Below are positions 17,806-26,953 of a DNA stretch of 64,000 bases, piece by piece. Numbering within the stretch: position 1 is the stretch's first letter; every line of letters starts with the position of its first letter. The DNA comes from Fuscovulum sp. Its GTDB lineage: Bacteria; Pseudomonadota; Alphaproteobacteria; Rhodobacterales; Rhodobacteraceae. The translations under genes and the position numbers were made by a program. The notes under the pieces are model-generated. The model did no database searches. It was given only the letters and a program-made list of their open reading frames with translations, and was not told where the DNA came from. Location: NCBI GenBank assembly GCA_035192965.1, contig CP136571.1, forward strand, positions 1,446,501 through 1,510,500. Direction: 5' to 3'.

Positions 17806-18753
17806 ATGTCCGAAGGCCAGGGTCGCGTCACGCTCTGGGGGATCGAGGTCTTTCTCGCCACCGCCGAGGAAGGCGCTATCTCGGCTGCGGCGCGTCGGCT
17901 GGGCGTAAGCCCGTCAGCGGTAAGCCAACAGCTTTCCTCGCTTGAAGCCGCGCTTGGCACCACGCTACTGGACCGCAGCGCCCGCCCCATGACCATGACT
18001 CCGGCCGGAACCATGTTCCGCCGCCACGCGCAGGTGATCCTGAATGCCGAGGCTGAGGCGCGGGCGGAACTGGCCCAATCCGATCTTTCAGCGCTGACGA
18101 CACTGCGACTGGGAATGATCGAGGATCTGGATGCCGAGGTCACCCCGCGATTGCTGGCCGAACTGGCGGGTGAGTTGAAGGGGTGCCGCTTCCTGCTGGA
18201 AACCGGGGCGAGCCATCATTTGCTGGAGCGCCTATCCACCCGCGCGCTGGATATCGTCGTGGCCGCCGATGCGACGCTGGACATGTCCGAAGGCTGGCGC
18301 GAGGTGCATCCCCTGCTGGCGGAACCGTTTCTGGCCATCGCGCCGAAAGGGGTGGGGGATTTCGCTGATCTTCCGCTGATCCACTACACCAGCCGCCATC
18401 TGATGGGGCGCCAGATCGCCGCCCATTTGGCCCGCCAGAACATCCGTATCGGGACCAAGTTTGAACTGGACAGCTATACCCCCATTCTTGCGATGGTGGC
18501 TGCAGGTGCGGGTTGGACGATCCTGACGCCGCTTGCGCTGCATCAGGCAGCCCGCTTCCGTGGCGCGGTGGACCTGCGCCCGTTGCCGTTTGAACCGCTG
18601 GGACGGACCCTGTCCTTGCACGCCCGCGCGGGTGTTCTGCGCGATATGCCGGGTGAAGTGGCCGCCCGTTTGCGCCGACTTTTGCAGGCGCAGGTGGTTG
18701 ATCCCGCACAGGCGACCTGGCCCTGGCTTGGCTCTGCGCTCAAGGTTCTGTAA
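17806..18753 (+). CDS. LysR-family transcriptional regulator
   Basis: A 315-residue regulator with an N-terminal winged helix (VFLATAEEGAISAAARRLGVSPSAVSQQLSSLE) and a periplasmic-binding-protein-like effector domain from about residue 95. It follows phaR by 21 bases and might be co-transcribed, but nothing shows a role in PHB metabolism. LysR proteins usually control a divergent neighbour, and none is divergent here; the convergent amine gene cluster ends just beyond its stop. Target and effector unknown. Confidence 0.9.
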   Translation: MSEGQGRVTLWGIEVFLATAEEGAISAAARRLGVSPSAVSQQLSSLEAALGTTLLDRSARPMTMTPAGTMFRRHAQVILNAEAEARAELAQSDLSALTTLRLGMIEDLDAEVTPRLLAELAGELKGCRFLLETGASHHLLERLSTRALDIVVAADATLDMSEGWREVHPLLAEPFLAIAPKGVGDFADLPLIHYTSRHLMGRQIAAHLARQNIRIGTKFELDSYTPILAMVAAGAGWTILTPLALHQAARFRGAVDLRPLPFEPLGRTLSLHARAGVLRDMPGEVAARLRRLLQAQVVDPAQATWPWLGSALKVL

Positions 18754-18763
18754 GGCTGCAATT

Positions 18764-18865
18764 TTTTCCATGGAAAAGATTGCCTTAGCGAAAATCCTTT
18801 GAAAAAGGATCTTCCGATCTTTCGCAGAAAGATCGCATCAAAGAATTTTCGCTGAAAATTCTTTG
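18764..18865. repeat. Palindrome cluster A between convergent genes
   Basis: Several short palindromes follow each other: TTTTCCATGGAAAA (18764-18777), ATCCTTT-gaa-AAAGGAT (18794-18810), CGATCTTTC-gca-GAAAGATCG (18815-18835), and a 12-bp stem starting CAAAGAATTTTC with loop gct (18839-18865). They fill the 114-base gap between the LysR stop and the aminotransferase stop. Bidirectional termination is plausible. The same style recurs at 23.6, 57.2 and 60.8 kb. Confidence 0.85.
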
Positions 18866-18867
18866 TC

Positions 18868-20055
18868 TCAGCCCTTTACGTCGTGGGCAGCCTCCAGAAT
18901 GGCGGTTGCGATGTAATCCAGCTCTGCCTCGGTCAGCCGGGCCGGCAGGCGTACGTCGCAGGCGCGCATCAGCATTGCACGTGTCTGCGGCAACTCGGGC
19001 AGATCGGTCAGGAATTGCCAGTTCCAGAAGGCACGGGCGTTCCCTTCGGACAGGCCGAAAATCTGCACCGAAACCCCGCGCCGCTTGGCGGCTTTTTGGA
19101 AGGCGCGCGCCTCATCATCCGTCCAGTCGCCCGTCAGGTTGAACTGGATCGAGTCCGGCGCGCGCAACTCCTGCGGCAGGGCAGGGGGCACTTGCATCCA
19201 GTCGCTGCTGTTCAACTGTGCCGCGACCCAATCGTGGTTAGAACGCCCTTGCGTCACGCGCCGGGCCACTTCGGGCAATTGCGGGCGGATCACGGCCGCC
19301 GACAGGTTCTGCATGCGCAGATTGTACAGGGGCAGCTTGTTCTGCCAATGCGCACAGCTGTTCGACAGGCCCGGATGTTTCTTCCAGTTTTCCTCATAGG
19401 CGCCCGACATGATGATCGCCCGCGCAGCCAGTTCCGGATCATTCGTCACCATGATCCCGCCTTCGCCCGCATTCACCAGTTTGTAGGACTGAAAGCTGAA
19501 ACAGCCCACCTTGCCGATGGTGCCGATATTGCGTCCGTTCCATGTGGTGCCCAGCGAATGGGCCGCATCTTCGATCACCGGAATGCCGCGCGCATCGCAC
19601 AGCGCCATGATCGCATCCATATCGGACGTATGGCCGCGCATGTGGCTGATCATCACGGCCGAGGCATTGGCCAGCTTCGTTTCGAAATCGGCCATATCGA
19701 CGCGGTAATTCGCACCCACCTCAACCAGAACCGGCACGCAATCAGCATGCACGATCGAGGAGGGCACGGCGGCGAAGGTGAAGGCCGGGATCAGAACCTT
19801 TGCACCACGCGGCAGGTCCAGCGCCTTGAGCGACAGGAACAGAGCGGCAGAGCAGGAGGAAACGGCCAGCGCATAGCGTGCACCCAGAAGTGCGGCGAAC
19901 TCGGCCTCCAGCAGCGCAACGGGGGCGCCTTCCGGGGCGGTGTAGCGGAACAGGTCACCGGTCGCGAGCAGTCGGTCGATCTCGGCCCGCGCCGCATCGG
20001 GGATCGCCTCAGAGTCATAGACATTGGGGGCGAGCGTCTGTCCGTCAGGAGCCAT
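18868..20055 (-). CDS. DegT/DnrJ/EryC1/StrS-family PLP aminotransferase
   Basis: A PLP-dependent aminotransferase of about 395 residues. The Schiff-base lysine lies in SFQSYKLVNAGEGG, preceded by VIEDAAHSLGTTWNGRNIG; both are diagnostic of the DegT/StrS sugar-aminotransferase family. I took the start at 20055 because AAAAGGTG precedes it; an ATG at 20124 would add 23 residues without family likeness. It is the last gene of the minus-strand amine cluster (59 bases after the PuuB-like gene ends, or 127 to this start), which suggests it acts on an amine or aldehyde from that pathway rather than on a nucleotide sugar; no sugar genes are near. Confidence 0.85.
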   Translation of the reverse strand: MAPDGQTLAPNVYDSEAIPDAARAEIDRLLATGDLFRYTAPEGAPVALLEAEFAALLGARYALAVSSCSAALFLSLKALDLPRGAKVLIPAFTFAAVPSSIVHADCVPVLVEVGANYRVDMADFETKLANASAVMISHMRGHTSDMDAIMALCDARGIPVIEDAAHSLGTTWNGRNIGTIGKVGCFSFQSYKLVNAGEGGIMVTNDPELAARAIIMSGAYEENWKKHPGLSNSCAHWQNKLPLYNLRMQNLSAAVIRPQLPEVARRVTQGRSNHDWVAAQLNSSDWMQVPPALPQELRAPDSIQFNLTGDWTDDEARAFQKAAKRRGVSVQIFGLSEGNARAFWNWQFLTDLPELPQTRAMLMRACDVRLPARLTEAELDYIATAILEAAHDVKG

Positions 20056-20182
20056 CCTGCACCTTTTCTGAAACTCTTCTTCTGTTTTTGTGTAAAGGGA
20101 CAGATGCCACATTTCCAGTGACATCTTTACGACAGCAGGTTTTTCCCCCCGTTCAATGGCGGGAAATCGCCCAAGCGGACAG

Positions 20183-21490
20183 TCAGAACCCCAACCTGTC
20201 GCGGAGGGAGAACCAAGTCATCGCTAGAACCAGTATTGGCCAGCGCAACATAGCCCCGCCCGGAAAGCGCGGAGTGGGCAGGGTTGCCATCAGGTCGAAC
20301 CGTTCCGCCTGTCCGGCAACCGTTTCCGCCAGCAACCGCCCGGCCAAAGTGGCCAGCGCCACGCCATGTCCGGAATAGCCGGAGGCCGACAGGATATTGG
20401 GCGCGACGCGCAGGAAGCACGGATTGCGCGTCATGGTGATGGCCAGCGTTCCGCCCCATGCGTGGTCGATCCGCACATCGCGCAATGCAGGATAAATCTC
20501 CAGCATCGGCTTGCGCACGGTCTGGATGATGTCGGGGAACTGATAGCCATAGCTTTCGCCGCCGCCGAACAGCAGGCGGTTATCCTCGGACAGCCGCCAG
20601 TAGTTCACCACGAATTTCGTATCCGCCACGGCGACGGGTTCGGCCAGCACCTCGCGCGCCCGGTCGCCCAGCGGTTCGGTTGCGACGATGAAATTGTTGA
20701 TAGGCATCACCCGGGCGGCCACCTGCGGCACCAGCCCGCCAAGATAGCCGTTGCAGGCAAGGATCAGGTGATCGCAGGTCACCCGGCCCTCGGACGTATG
20801 CACCACCGGTTTCGCGCCCTGATCGACCCGCGTCACCTCGGATCGTTCATGGATCACGGCACCCGCCGCCAGCGCCGCCCGCGCCAAGCCGATGGCATAG
20901 TTCAGCGGGTGCACATGCCCCGCGCCCCAGTCCACCTCGCCCCCGGCAAACACGCCGGATGGGATCAGCCGCGCCATCTGATCGCACGACAGCGTTTCGA
21001 CCTGATCATAGTCATAATCGCGGCGCAGTTTTTCGGCATAGGCCTGCGCATCGCGCGCCTCTGCCGCTGTCCAGCAGGCATGGGCGATGCCAGAGTGGAA
21101 CCGCACCGGCATGTCATGCTCGGCAATCAGGCCGCGCACCATGCCTTTGGCCTCTTCCGCCAGATCCCACAGGCGGCGCGCGTCGGCGCGGCCTACCGTT
21201 GCCTCCAGCGCCTCTTGATCCAGCCGTTGCCCGCTGCCCACCTGCCCACCATTGCGGCCCGACGCGCCAAAGCCCACGCGATGCGCCTCTAGCACCACAA
21301 CGCGATAGCCGCGCTGTGCCAGATTCAGCGCAGCGGACAGGCCGGTATAGCCCGCGCCAATAACACAGACATCAGCACGCACCTCGCCCGCCAGCGGGGT
21401 CAGGGGCGCAAACTCGGCGCGCGTGGCGGCGTAGAAGGACGGGGGATATTCCCCCGCCCGGTCATTTGCGTGCAACAGGTTCAGGCGCAT
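20183..21490 (-). CDS. FAD-dependent amine oxidoreductase, PuuB-like
   Basis: A 435-residue DAO-type flavoprotein. The Rossmann motif is DVCVIGAGYTGLSAALNLA, and GFGASGRNGGQVGSGQ is the classical signature of gamma-glutamylputrescine oxidase (PuuB/OrdL). The C-terminal FAD motif is YSGHGVALATLAGRLLAE. In the Puu pathway this enzyme oxidises gamma-glutamyl-amines to aldehydes. Its start overlaps the stop of the upstream glutamine synthetase-like gene by one base, so the two are coupled. Confidence 0.9.
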   Translation of the reverse strand: MRLNLLHANDRAGEYPPSFYAATRAEFAPLTPLAGEVRADVCVIGAGYTGLSAALNLAQRGYRVVVLEAHRVGFGASGRNGGQVGSGQRLDQEALEATVGRADARRLWDLAEEAKGMVRGLIAEHDMPVRFHSGIAHACWTAAEARDAQAYAEKLRRDYDYDQVETLSCDQMARLIPSGVFAGGEVDWGAGHVHPLNYAIGLARAALAAGAVIHERSEVTRVDQGAKPVVHTSEGRVTCDHLILACNGYLGGLVPQVAARVMPINNFIVATEPLGDRAREVLAEPVAVADTKFVVNYWRLSEDNRLLFGGGESYGYQFPDIIQTVRKPMLEIYPALRDVRIDHAWGGTLAITMTRNPCFLRVAPNILSASGYSGHGVALATLAGRLLAETVAGQAERFDLMATLPTPRFPGGAMLRWPILVLAMTWFSLRDRLGF

Positions 21491-22845
21491 CAGACGTTCA
21501 AGAGCAGATGCTCACGTTCCCACGGGCTGATGACCTGCAGGAATTCCTTGTATTCATTGCGCTTCACGCTGTCGTAGACATTGCAGAATTCCACCCCCAG
21601 CACTTCGCGCAGGGCAGCATCTTCTTCCAGCAGATCCAGCGCATCGCCCAGATTGTAGGGCAGGTCTGTTTCCATGTTATAGGCGTCTTGCGTGCATTCC
21701 GGACGCGGCATCTTGCCAGCCTTGAGCCCCAGATAGCCACAGGCCAGGCTGGCGGCGAGGCCGAGATAGGGGTTGCAATCCATCCCTGCGAGGCGGTTTT
21801 CCAGACGCCGCGCCTCGGGCCCCGAAATTGGCACGCGCAGGCCGGTGGTGCGGTTGTCGCGCCCCCATTCCAGATTGATGGGTGCTGCGAAATCGGGGAC
21901 GTAGCGGCGATAGCTGTTCACGTAAGGGGCCAGAAGGGCAACAGCGGCGGGAAGGTGGGTTTGCATCCCGGCGATGAAATGCAGGAACTCCGGCGTTTCG
22001 CCGCCCTTCTTGTCGGAAAAGATGTTCTTGCCGGTTTTCATATCCACCACCGAATGGTGGATATGCATGGCCGATCCGGGTTCGCCCTCGATCGGTTTGG
22101 CCATGAAGGTGGCGAAACAGTCATGCCGCAGCGCCGCCTCACGGATCAGGCGTTTGAAGAAAAAGATCTCATCGGCCAGCGCGACCGGATCGCCATGGGC
22201 GAGGTTGATTTCCACCTGCCCGGCGCCGCCTTCCTGGAGGATGCCGTCAATCTCGAACCCCTGCGCTTCGGCAAAGTCGTAGATGTCGTCAATCACCTTG
22301 CCATACTCATCGACCGCGCTCATGGAATAGGCCTGTTTGCCCGCCGCGCGGCGGCCGGACCGGCCCATCGGCGGCATCACCGGCATGTTCGGATCAAGGT
22401 TGCGGGCGGTCAGGAAAAACTCCATCTCGGGCGCAACGATCGGCTGCCAGCCTTCGGCATTGTAAAGCGCGACGATCTTTTTCAGCACGTTGCGCGGGGC
22501 AGTGGGAACGGGATTGCCCTGCTGATCCTGCGCGTCATGGATCACTTGCAGCGTCACATCCGCCGTCCAGGGCGCGGCAGTGGCCGTGCTGAAATCCGGC
22601 ACAAGGATCATGTCCGGTTCGGTAAAGGCACCTGACGGATTGTCAGCCCATTCCCCGGTGATTGTTTGCAGGAAGATCGAGTTGGGCAGGAAATAGCTGG
22701 CCTGCTTGGCGAATTTCGAAGCGGGCATCGCCTTGCCCCGCGCCACGCCGGCGATATCGGCGATGATGCATTCCACTTCATCAACCCGGCGGCCTGCGAT
22801 GAAATCACGCGCAGCTTCGGGCAGTTTCTCGGTCCACTTGGACAT
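21490..22845 (-). CDS. Glutamine synthetase-like gamma-glutamyl-amine ligase (PuuA-like), copy 1
   Basis: A 451-residue glutamine synthetase-fold ligase. The catalytic core shows APEMEFFLTARN, GGAGQVEINLAHGD, GSAMHIHHSV and NRTTGLRVPISGPEARRLENR, all GS motifs. The N-terminal domain (VDEVECIIADIAGVARGKAMP) is of the PuuA/GlnT type rather than GlnA. It probably couples glutamate to an amine using ATP. It sits between an amidotransferase and a PuuB-like oxidase, matching ligase, oxidase and hydrolase steps. A second paralogue lies at 23710-25050. Confidence 0.9.
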   Translation of the reverse strand: MSKWTEKLPEAARDFIAGRRVDEVECIIADIAGVARGKAMPASKFAKQASYFLPNSIFLQTITGEWADNPSGAFTEPDMILVPDFSTATAAPWTADVTLQVIHDAQDQQGNPVPTAPRNVLKKIVALYNAEGWQPIVAPEMEFFLTARNLDPNMPVMPPMGRSGRRAAGKQAYSMSAVDEYGKVIDDIYDFAEAQGFEIDGILQEGGAGQVEINLAHGDPVALADEIFFFKRLIREAALRHDCFATFMAKPIEGEPGSAMHIHHSVVDMKTGKNIFSDKKGGETPEFLHFIAGMQTHLPAAVALLAPYVNSYRRYVPDFAAPINLEWGRDNRTTGLRVPISGPEARRLENRLAGMDCNPYLGLAASLACGYLGLKAGKMPRPECTQDAYNMETDLPYNLGDALDLLEEDAALREVLGVEFCNVYDSVKRNEYKEFLQVISPWEREHLLLNV

Positions 22846-22885
22846 GTGTAATCTCTTGTTTTGCGGTTGCCCGCGCGCCCATCCG

Positions 22886-23566
22886 TCAGGCGCGCGGTTC
22901 CTTGAAGAAGGCGGCGATACGCCCCGCCATGGTCTTGTCTTGGATCGGCAGGTCCATCCGGGCCGTGGCTTCTGCCATGACCTCGTCCGGAACCAGCCCC
23001 TTGCCCCTTGTCCGTATCAGGCCGTCGATGAAATCGGGGCGAAACTCCGGATGGGCCTGCACCGTCAGCGCGCGGTCGTCATAAAGAAGCGCGGCATTGG
23101 CGCAGAATTCGTTGGTGGCAATCACCTGCGCGCCCTCTGGCACGCGGATCACCTGATCGCGGTGCCAGGCGTTCAGGCGCAGTGTTTCGCCGCCGAAATC
23201 ATATTCGGTCGCGCCCACCGCCCAGCCACCATTGTAGCGTTCCACCTTGCCGCCCATGGCCTGCGCCACGATCTGATGACCAAAGCAGATGCCCACAACC
23301 GGCACCCGCGCGGCAAAGGCCGCCCGGATGAAATCCTCCAGTGGTGGAATCCAGGGATGGTCTTCATAAACCCCGTGCCGCGACCCCGTGATCAGCCAGC
23401 CATCGGCATCCTGGACAGAGGCGGGAAACTCCCCTTCCACAACTTTCCAAGTCTGGAAGGTGAAGCCATGACCGTCCAACAGGCGGGCGAACATGTCGGG
23501 GTAATCCCCCATCTTGGGAGCGAGGGCCTCGGGGGCAAGTCCGGTCTGAAGAATGCCGATCCGCAT
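22886..23566 (-). CDS. Class I glutamine amidotransferase-like hydrolase
   Basis: A 226-residue stand-alone type 1 GATase domain. The nucleophile elbow is VVGICFGHQIVAQAMGG (Cys), and VQAHPEFRPDF gives the His/Glu dyad. Proteins of this sort resemble the GuaA glutaminase half. In this operon the likely job is hydrolysing a gamma-glutamyl-amino acid at the end of the pathway, as PuuD does, although PuuD itself is of another subfamily. The start at MRIGILQTG (23566) is family-like; a TTG nine codons upstream is the alternative. Confidence 0.88.
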   Translation of the reverse strand: MRIGILQTGLAPEALAPKMGDYPDMFARLLDGHGFTFQTWKVVEGEFPASVQDADGWLITGSRHGVYEDHPWIPPLEDFIRAAFAARVPVVGICFGHQIVAQAMGGKVERYNGGWAVGATEYDFGGETLRLNAWHRDQVIRVPEGAQVIATNEFCANAALLYDDRALTVQAHPEFRPDFIDGLIRTRGKGLVPDEVMAEATARMDLPIQDKTMAGRIAAFFKEPRA

Positions 23567-23622
23567 GCTGTTCGCCTGTTCTGCCGTGATCAAAGGTAGT
23601 GCCTGACAATCGCATTCGGCAA

Positions 23623-23705
23623 GGGGGCTGATCTTTCGCAGAAAGATCGTTGCCCCCTATGCCGGACGAGGCCAACGAATTTTCTGCGAAAATTCAGGCC
23701 TCGTC
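23623..23705. repeat. Palindrome cluster B inside the amine operon
   Basis: Two nested stem-loops. GATCTTTC-gca-GAAAGATC (23630-23648) is flanked by GGGGGC/GCCCCC (23623-23628, 23652-23657). GAATTTTC-tgc-GAAAATTC (23677-23695) is flanked by GACGAGGCC/GGCCTCGTC (23665-23673, 23697-23705). They lie between two same-strand genes, four bases from the end of the upstream one, so they may be a partial terminator. The first core is identical to one in cluster A. Confidence 0.85.
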
Positions 23706-23709
23706 ACAC

Positions 23710-25050
23710 TCAGACAGTGTCGAGATAGAGTTCGACCCTTTCACTTTCGCTCAGTTCGCCGATGTAGTGCAGTTCCTGCCGCTTCGTCTGGATCAGGTTC
23801 TTGATCAGTTCCGGATGAATGAAGCGCGGGACGATGCTGCTGTGCTCCAGCGCCTCGATCGCGGCTTCCCAGGTGGCCGGGATCTGCGGCAAGTCTTCGA
23901 CGGCATAGGCGTTGCCGGTGATCGGCGCGGGCGGTTCCATCGCCTGTGTGATCCCGTCCAGTGCCGCGCCAAGGATGGCCGCCAGCATCAGATAGGGGTT
24001 CACATCCCCGCCCGCGACGCGGTGTTCCACCCGCCGTGCACTGGGATTGCCCGCCGGGATGCGGATCGCGCTGGTCCGGTTTTCATACCCCCAACAGATC
24101 GCGGTGGGCGCATGCTTGCCCGGCACCAGCCGTTCATAGCTGTTCTGGTGCGGCGCAAAGATCAGCGTGGAATCGTGCATTGCGTTCAGGCAGCCCGCCA
24201 CGGCCGAGCGCAGCGTCGCGGTGCCCTTGGGACCGCCCGAGTCAAACACGTTGCGGCCATCTTCGTCGATCAGGCTGAAATGCGTGTGCAGGCCGGATCC
24301 GGAATATTCCGGATAGGGTTTGGCCATGAAACTGGCGGCAAAGCCGTGCCGCCGTGCCAGACCCTTGACCAGCATCTTGAACAGCCAGGCATCATCGGCG
24401 GCCCGCAAGGGATCGTCGCAATGCATCAGGTTCACTTCGAACTGGCCAAGCCCGGTTTCCGACGTGGTCGTATCGGCGGGAATGTCCATCGCCTCGCAGG
24501 CGTCATACAGATCGGTGAAGAAGGTATCAAAGGCATCCAGCGCCCGGATCGACAGCGTTTCCGCTGCTTTCCGCCGCTTGCCAGATCGGGGTGACGCGGG
24601 CACTTGCATCGTCTTGCCGCTGTCGTCGATCAGGAAGAACTCCAGCTCCATGGCCACGACAGGCGTCAGGCCGCGTTCCTTGAACTTTTCCACCACCGAC
24701 CGCAGCGCATGGCGGGGGTCACCCTCATAGGGCGTGCCGTTTTCACGGAACATCCAGATCGGCAGCAGCGCGGTGGGCGCCTCAAGCCATGGCATCGGCA
24801 TGAAGCCGCGTTCGGTGGGTTTCAACACCCCGTCCTGATCACCCTGTTCAAACACCAGCGGGCTGTCGTCGATATCTTCGCCCCAGATATCCAGGTTCAG
24901 AACCGAAAAGGGGAACCGCGTCCCGTTCTTGGTCACATTTTCCGCAAAGCGGGCCGGAACGCGTTTGCCGCGCGCCTGCCCGTTTAGATCCACGGCCGCG
25001 ACGCGAATGGTGCGGACATCGGGATGCTTTCTCAGCCAATCCTTCATCAT
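23710..25050 (-). CDS. Glutamine synthetase-like gamma-glutamyl-amine ligase, copy 2
   Basis: A 446-residue paralogue of the 21490-22845 gene, with AMELEFFLIDDSGK, GLGQFEVNLMHCDD, GSGLHTHFSLIDEDG and ENRTSAIRIPAGNPSARRVEHR. The N-terminal part (VRTIRVAAVDLNGQARGKRVP) again resembles PuuA-type ligases. I chose the adjacent ATGs at 25050/25047; ATG at 25074 is possible and no strong ribosome-binding site decides. Two divergent ligases in one operon suggest two amine substrates or a polyamine modified twice. Confidence 0.88.
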   Translation of the reverse strand: MMKDWLRKHPDVRTIRVAAVDLNGQARGKRVPARFAENVTKNGTRFPFSVLNLDIWGEDIDDSPLVFEQGDQDGVLKPTERGFMPMPWLEAPTALLPIWMFRENGTPYEGDPRHALRSVVEKFKERGLTPVVAMELEFFLIDDSGKTMQVPASPRSGKRRKAAETLSIRALDAFDTFFTDLYDACEAMDIPADTTTSETGLGQFEVNLMHCDDPLRAADDAWLFKMLVKGLARRHGFAASFMAKPYPEYSGSGLHTHFSLIDEDGRNVFDSGGPKGTATLRSAVAGCLNAMHDSTLIFAPHQNSYERLVPGKHAPTAICWGYENRTSAIRIPAGNPSARRVEHRVAGGDVNPYLMLAAILGAALDGITQAMEPPAPITGNAYAVEDLPQIPATWEAAIEALEHSSIVPRFIHPELIKNLIQTKRQELHYIGELSESERVELYLDTV

Positions 25051-25152
25051 CGTTTTTTTCAGGCGGGGGAGCATATGCCCGGCCCCGATCCTTCCCCTGT
25101 GTTCGATCCCATGTCCGCCGGGCCCCATGCCCTGCGCCGCAGCTTGTGCAGA

Positions 25153-25169
25153 CCCGGCCGGCGGCCGGG
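25153..25169. terminator. GC hairpin between ABC importer and ligase genes
   Basis: CCCGGCCG and CGGCCGGG are separated by one base (effective stem about 7 bp), next to TTTGATCAAA (25173-25182). It lies in the gap between the permease stop and the ligase start on the minus strand and may attenuate read-through. Weak evidence. Confidence 0.35.
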
Positions 25170-25191
25170 GAATTTGATCAAATCAAGGTTA

Positions 25192-26028
25192 CTATCGGAT
25201 CACCTGCGCACGCAAGCGGATTCTGCCCGTCATATTTGAAGGCAAATGCCGGTTCAGATAGCGGTTGATGCGGTTGAACACCCAGATCAGCAGCAGCGTG
25301 AGGATGATGAAATAGAACCCCACGATGGGATAGGGGATGAAAGGGTTGAAGGTCTTGTCGGCAAAAAAGTTGGCGTAATAAAGCGCGTCGCCCTTCTGCT
25401 GAAACGCCGGAAAGCCCGAAAAGTAGACCAGCGTCGTTGCGTGAAACAGAAAGATCGCCTCATTCGTGTAGGCAGGCCATCCCAGCCGCAGCATCGTGGG
25501 CCACAGGATGCGCCGGAACCGCGACCACCCCGTCAGGCCATAGGCATCCGCCGCCTCGACATCGCCCTTGGGCACGGATTTCAGCGCGCCATAGAAGATT
25601 TCGGCCGAATAGGCCGCCGTGTTCAGGAACAGCACGAACAGCGCCCCGGCCCAGGCGCGGGTTGTCCAGGCGGTTTCGATCGTGATGCCCATGACATTGA
25701 TCCCGGCCTTGGGCAGCAGGACCAGCATTTCATAGGCCAGAAAGAACTGGATGAAGAGCGGCGATCCCCGGAAGACGAAGATGAACCATTCCGCGGGTTT
25801 GCGCGTCCAAGGGCTGCGGCTCGCCTTGGCCAGCGCAAGCGCATTGGCCAAAAAGAAGCCGAACAGTAGGGCCAGCACGCCGAAATAGATGTTCCAGATC
25901 ATCCCTGACCCGATCAGCGTGAAATGCTGACACAGGGTGAAATCCGACCGGGGCAGCAGCCGCTCACCGATCCCGAGCGAGCGCAGGCCGTAGGCCTGAA
26001 TGGTCTCGAAGCAGGTCATCGGCTCCAT
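25192..26028 (-). CDS. Polar amino acid/amine ABC transporter permease (HisM-type)
   Basis: A 278-residue inner-membrane permease with about five transmembrane segments and the HisMQ signature near EWFIFVFRGSPLFIQFFLAYE. The EAA loop reads VEAADAYGLTGWSRFRRILWP and contacts the ATPase. It starts two bases after the stop of the second permease gene. With that permease, the binding protein and the ATPase upstream it forms a complete importer placed in front of the amine-catabolism genes, so the cargo is probably an amine or basic amino acid. Confidence 0.9.
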   Translation of the reverse strand: MEPMTCFETIQAYGLRSLGIGERLLPRSDFTLCQHFTLIGSGMIWNIYFGVLALLFGFFLANALALAKASRSPWTRKPAEWFIFVFRGSPLFIQFFLAYEMLVLLPKAGINVMGITIETAWTTRAWAGALFVLFLNTAAYSAEIFYGALKSVPKGDVEAADAYGLTGWSRFRRILWPTMLRLGWPAYTNEAIFLFHATTLVYFSGFPAFQQKGDALYYANFFADKTFNPFIPYPIVGFYFIILTLLLIWVFNRINRYLNRHLPSNMTGRIRLRAQVIR

Positions 26029-26029
26029 C

Positions 26030-26914
26030 TCAGGCCCCCGCCTTGCGCAACTGTTCGCCGCCCAGCGTGGCCTGTCCGCTGGACAGGCGCTGCGTCAGGC
26101 GACCCAGCACAATTTCCGACACCCGCGTGAAGGCAAGGTAGAACACCAGCAGGGCCAGGAAATAGAACACCCGCCAGTCGCCATGCGGATAGGGGTTGTT
26201 CCCGCTTGTCTTGGCGCTGCCCAATTCGCGCGCCCAATAGACGATGTCCTGAATCCCAAGCAGGAACAGCAAAGGCGTCGCCTTGATCAGGATAAGCCAC
26301 AGGTTCGACAGGCCGGGCAGGGCAAAAACCCACATCTGCGGCACAAGGATCCGGCGGAACACCTGCCGCTGGGTCATGCCGTAGGCTTCGCCGGTTTCCA
26401 GTTGCGCCCGTGGCACCGCCTGCATCGCGCCGTACAGGACGTTCGCGGCAAAGGCCCCGAAGACCAGCGCAAAGGTAAAGACCGCAATCGCAAAGGCATA
26501 GGCCGAATGCCAGATCGCCGCGGATGTTGCCAAGGGCACCTTGGCCGCAGCACAGACCCGGAACTCGGTGCCCTGCCAGACCGGCTGGCTCAGATCATCG
26601 CAGACGAACAGGTGTTTGGCCCATTCCAGCCCTTGGTCCAACGCGATGACGAAAAACAGGAAATAGACGATGTCCGGTACGCCACGCACCGCGGCAATAT
26701 AGCCGCGCCCGATCAGCGACACCGGCAAAACGGGTGAACGCGCCATCATCGCGCCGCCGAAGCCGAAGGCCAGCGCTGTGGGCGCGGTCACGGCCAGCAG
26801 CATCAGCACCGTCAGGAAAGACCAATAGAAATTGAAATGCGTCCCTGTGGTCAGGTAGCAGCTCAGCCAGGTCAAGCCGGACAGTTGCGAAGGATCGGCG
26901 CAATATTCGAACAT
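26030..26914 (-). CDS. Polar amino acid/amine ABC transporter permease (HisQ-type)
   Basis: A 294-residue permease, partner of the neighbouring one. It has RGYIAAVRGVPDIVYFLFFVI (family signature) and the EAA loop LETGEAYGMTQRQVFRRILVP. There is an unusually long loop of about 40 residues with three Cys (HLFVCDDLSQPVWQ..FRVCAAAK) between membrane segments, typical of a subset of Rhodobacteraceae histidine/arginine-type permeases. Hydrophobic segments cover most of the remainder. Confidence 0.9.
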   Translation of the reverse strand: MFEYCADPSQLSGLTWLSCYLTTGTHFNFYWSFLTVLMLLAVTAPTALAFGFGGAMMARSPVLPVSLIGRGYIAAVRGVPDIVYFLFFVIALDQGLEWAKHLFVCDDLSQPVWQGTEFRVCAAAKVPLATSAAIWHSAYAFAIAVFTFALVFGAFAANVLYGAMQAVPRAQLETGEAYGMTQRQVFRRILVPQMWVFALPGLSNLWLILIKATPLLFLLGIQDIVYWARELGSAKTSGNNPYPHGDWRVFYFLALLVFYLAFTRVSEIVLGRLTQRLSSGQATLGGEQLRKAGA

Positions 26915-26923
26915 CGGGGAAAG

Positions 26924-26947
26924 GGGGGCGGCGTGATCGCCGCCCCC
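26924..26947. promoter_or_regulatory. Intercistronic hairpin between binding-protein and permease genes
   Basis: GGGGGCGGCG and its exact complement form a 10-bp stem with a 4-base loop in the 39-base gap after the binding-protein gene. Such stems commonly stabilise the upstream binding-protein mRNA so that it is made in excess over the permeases. Function inferred from position. Confidence 0.65.
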
Positions 26948-26953
26948 GCCTGA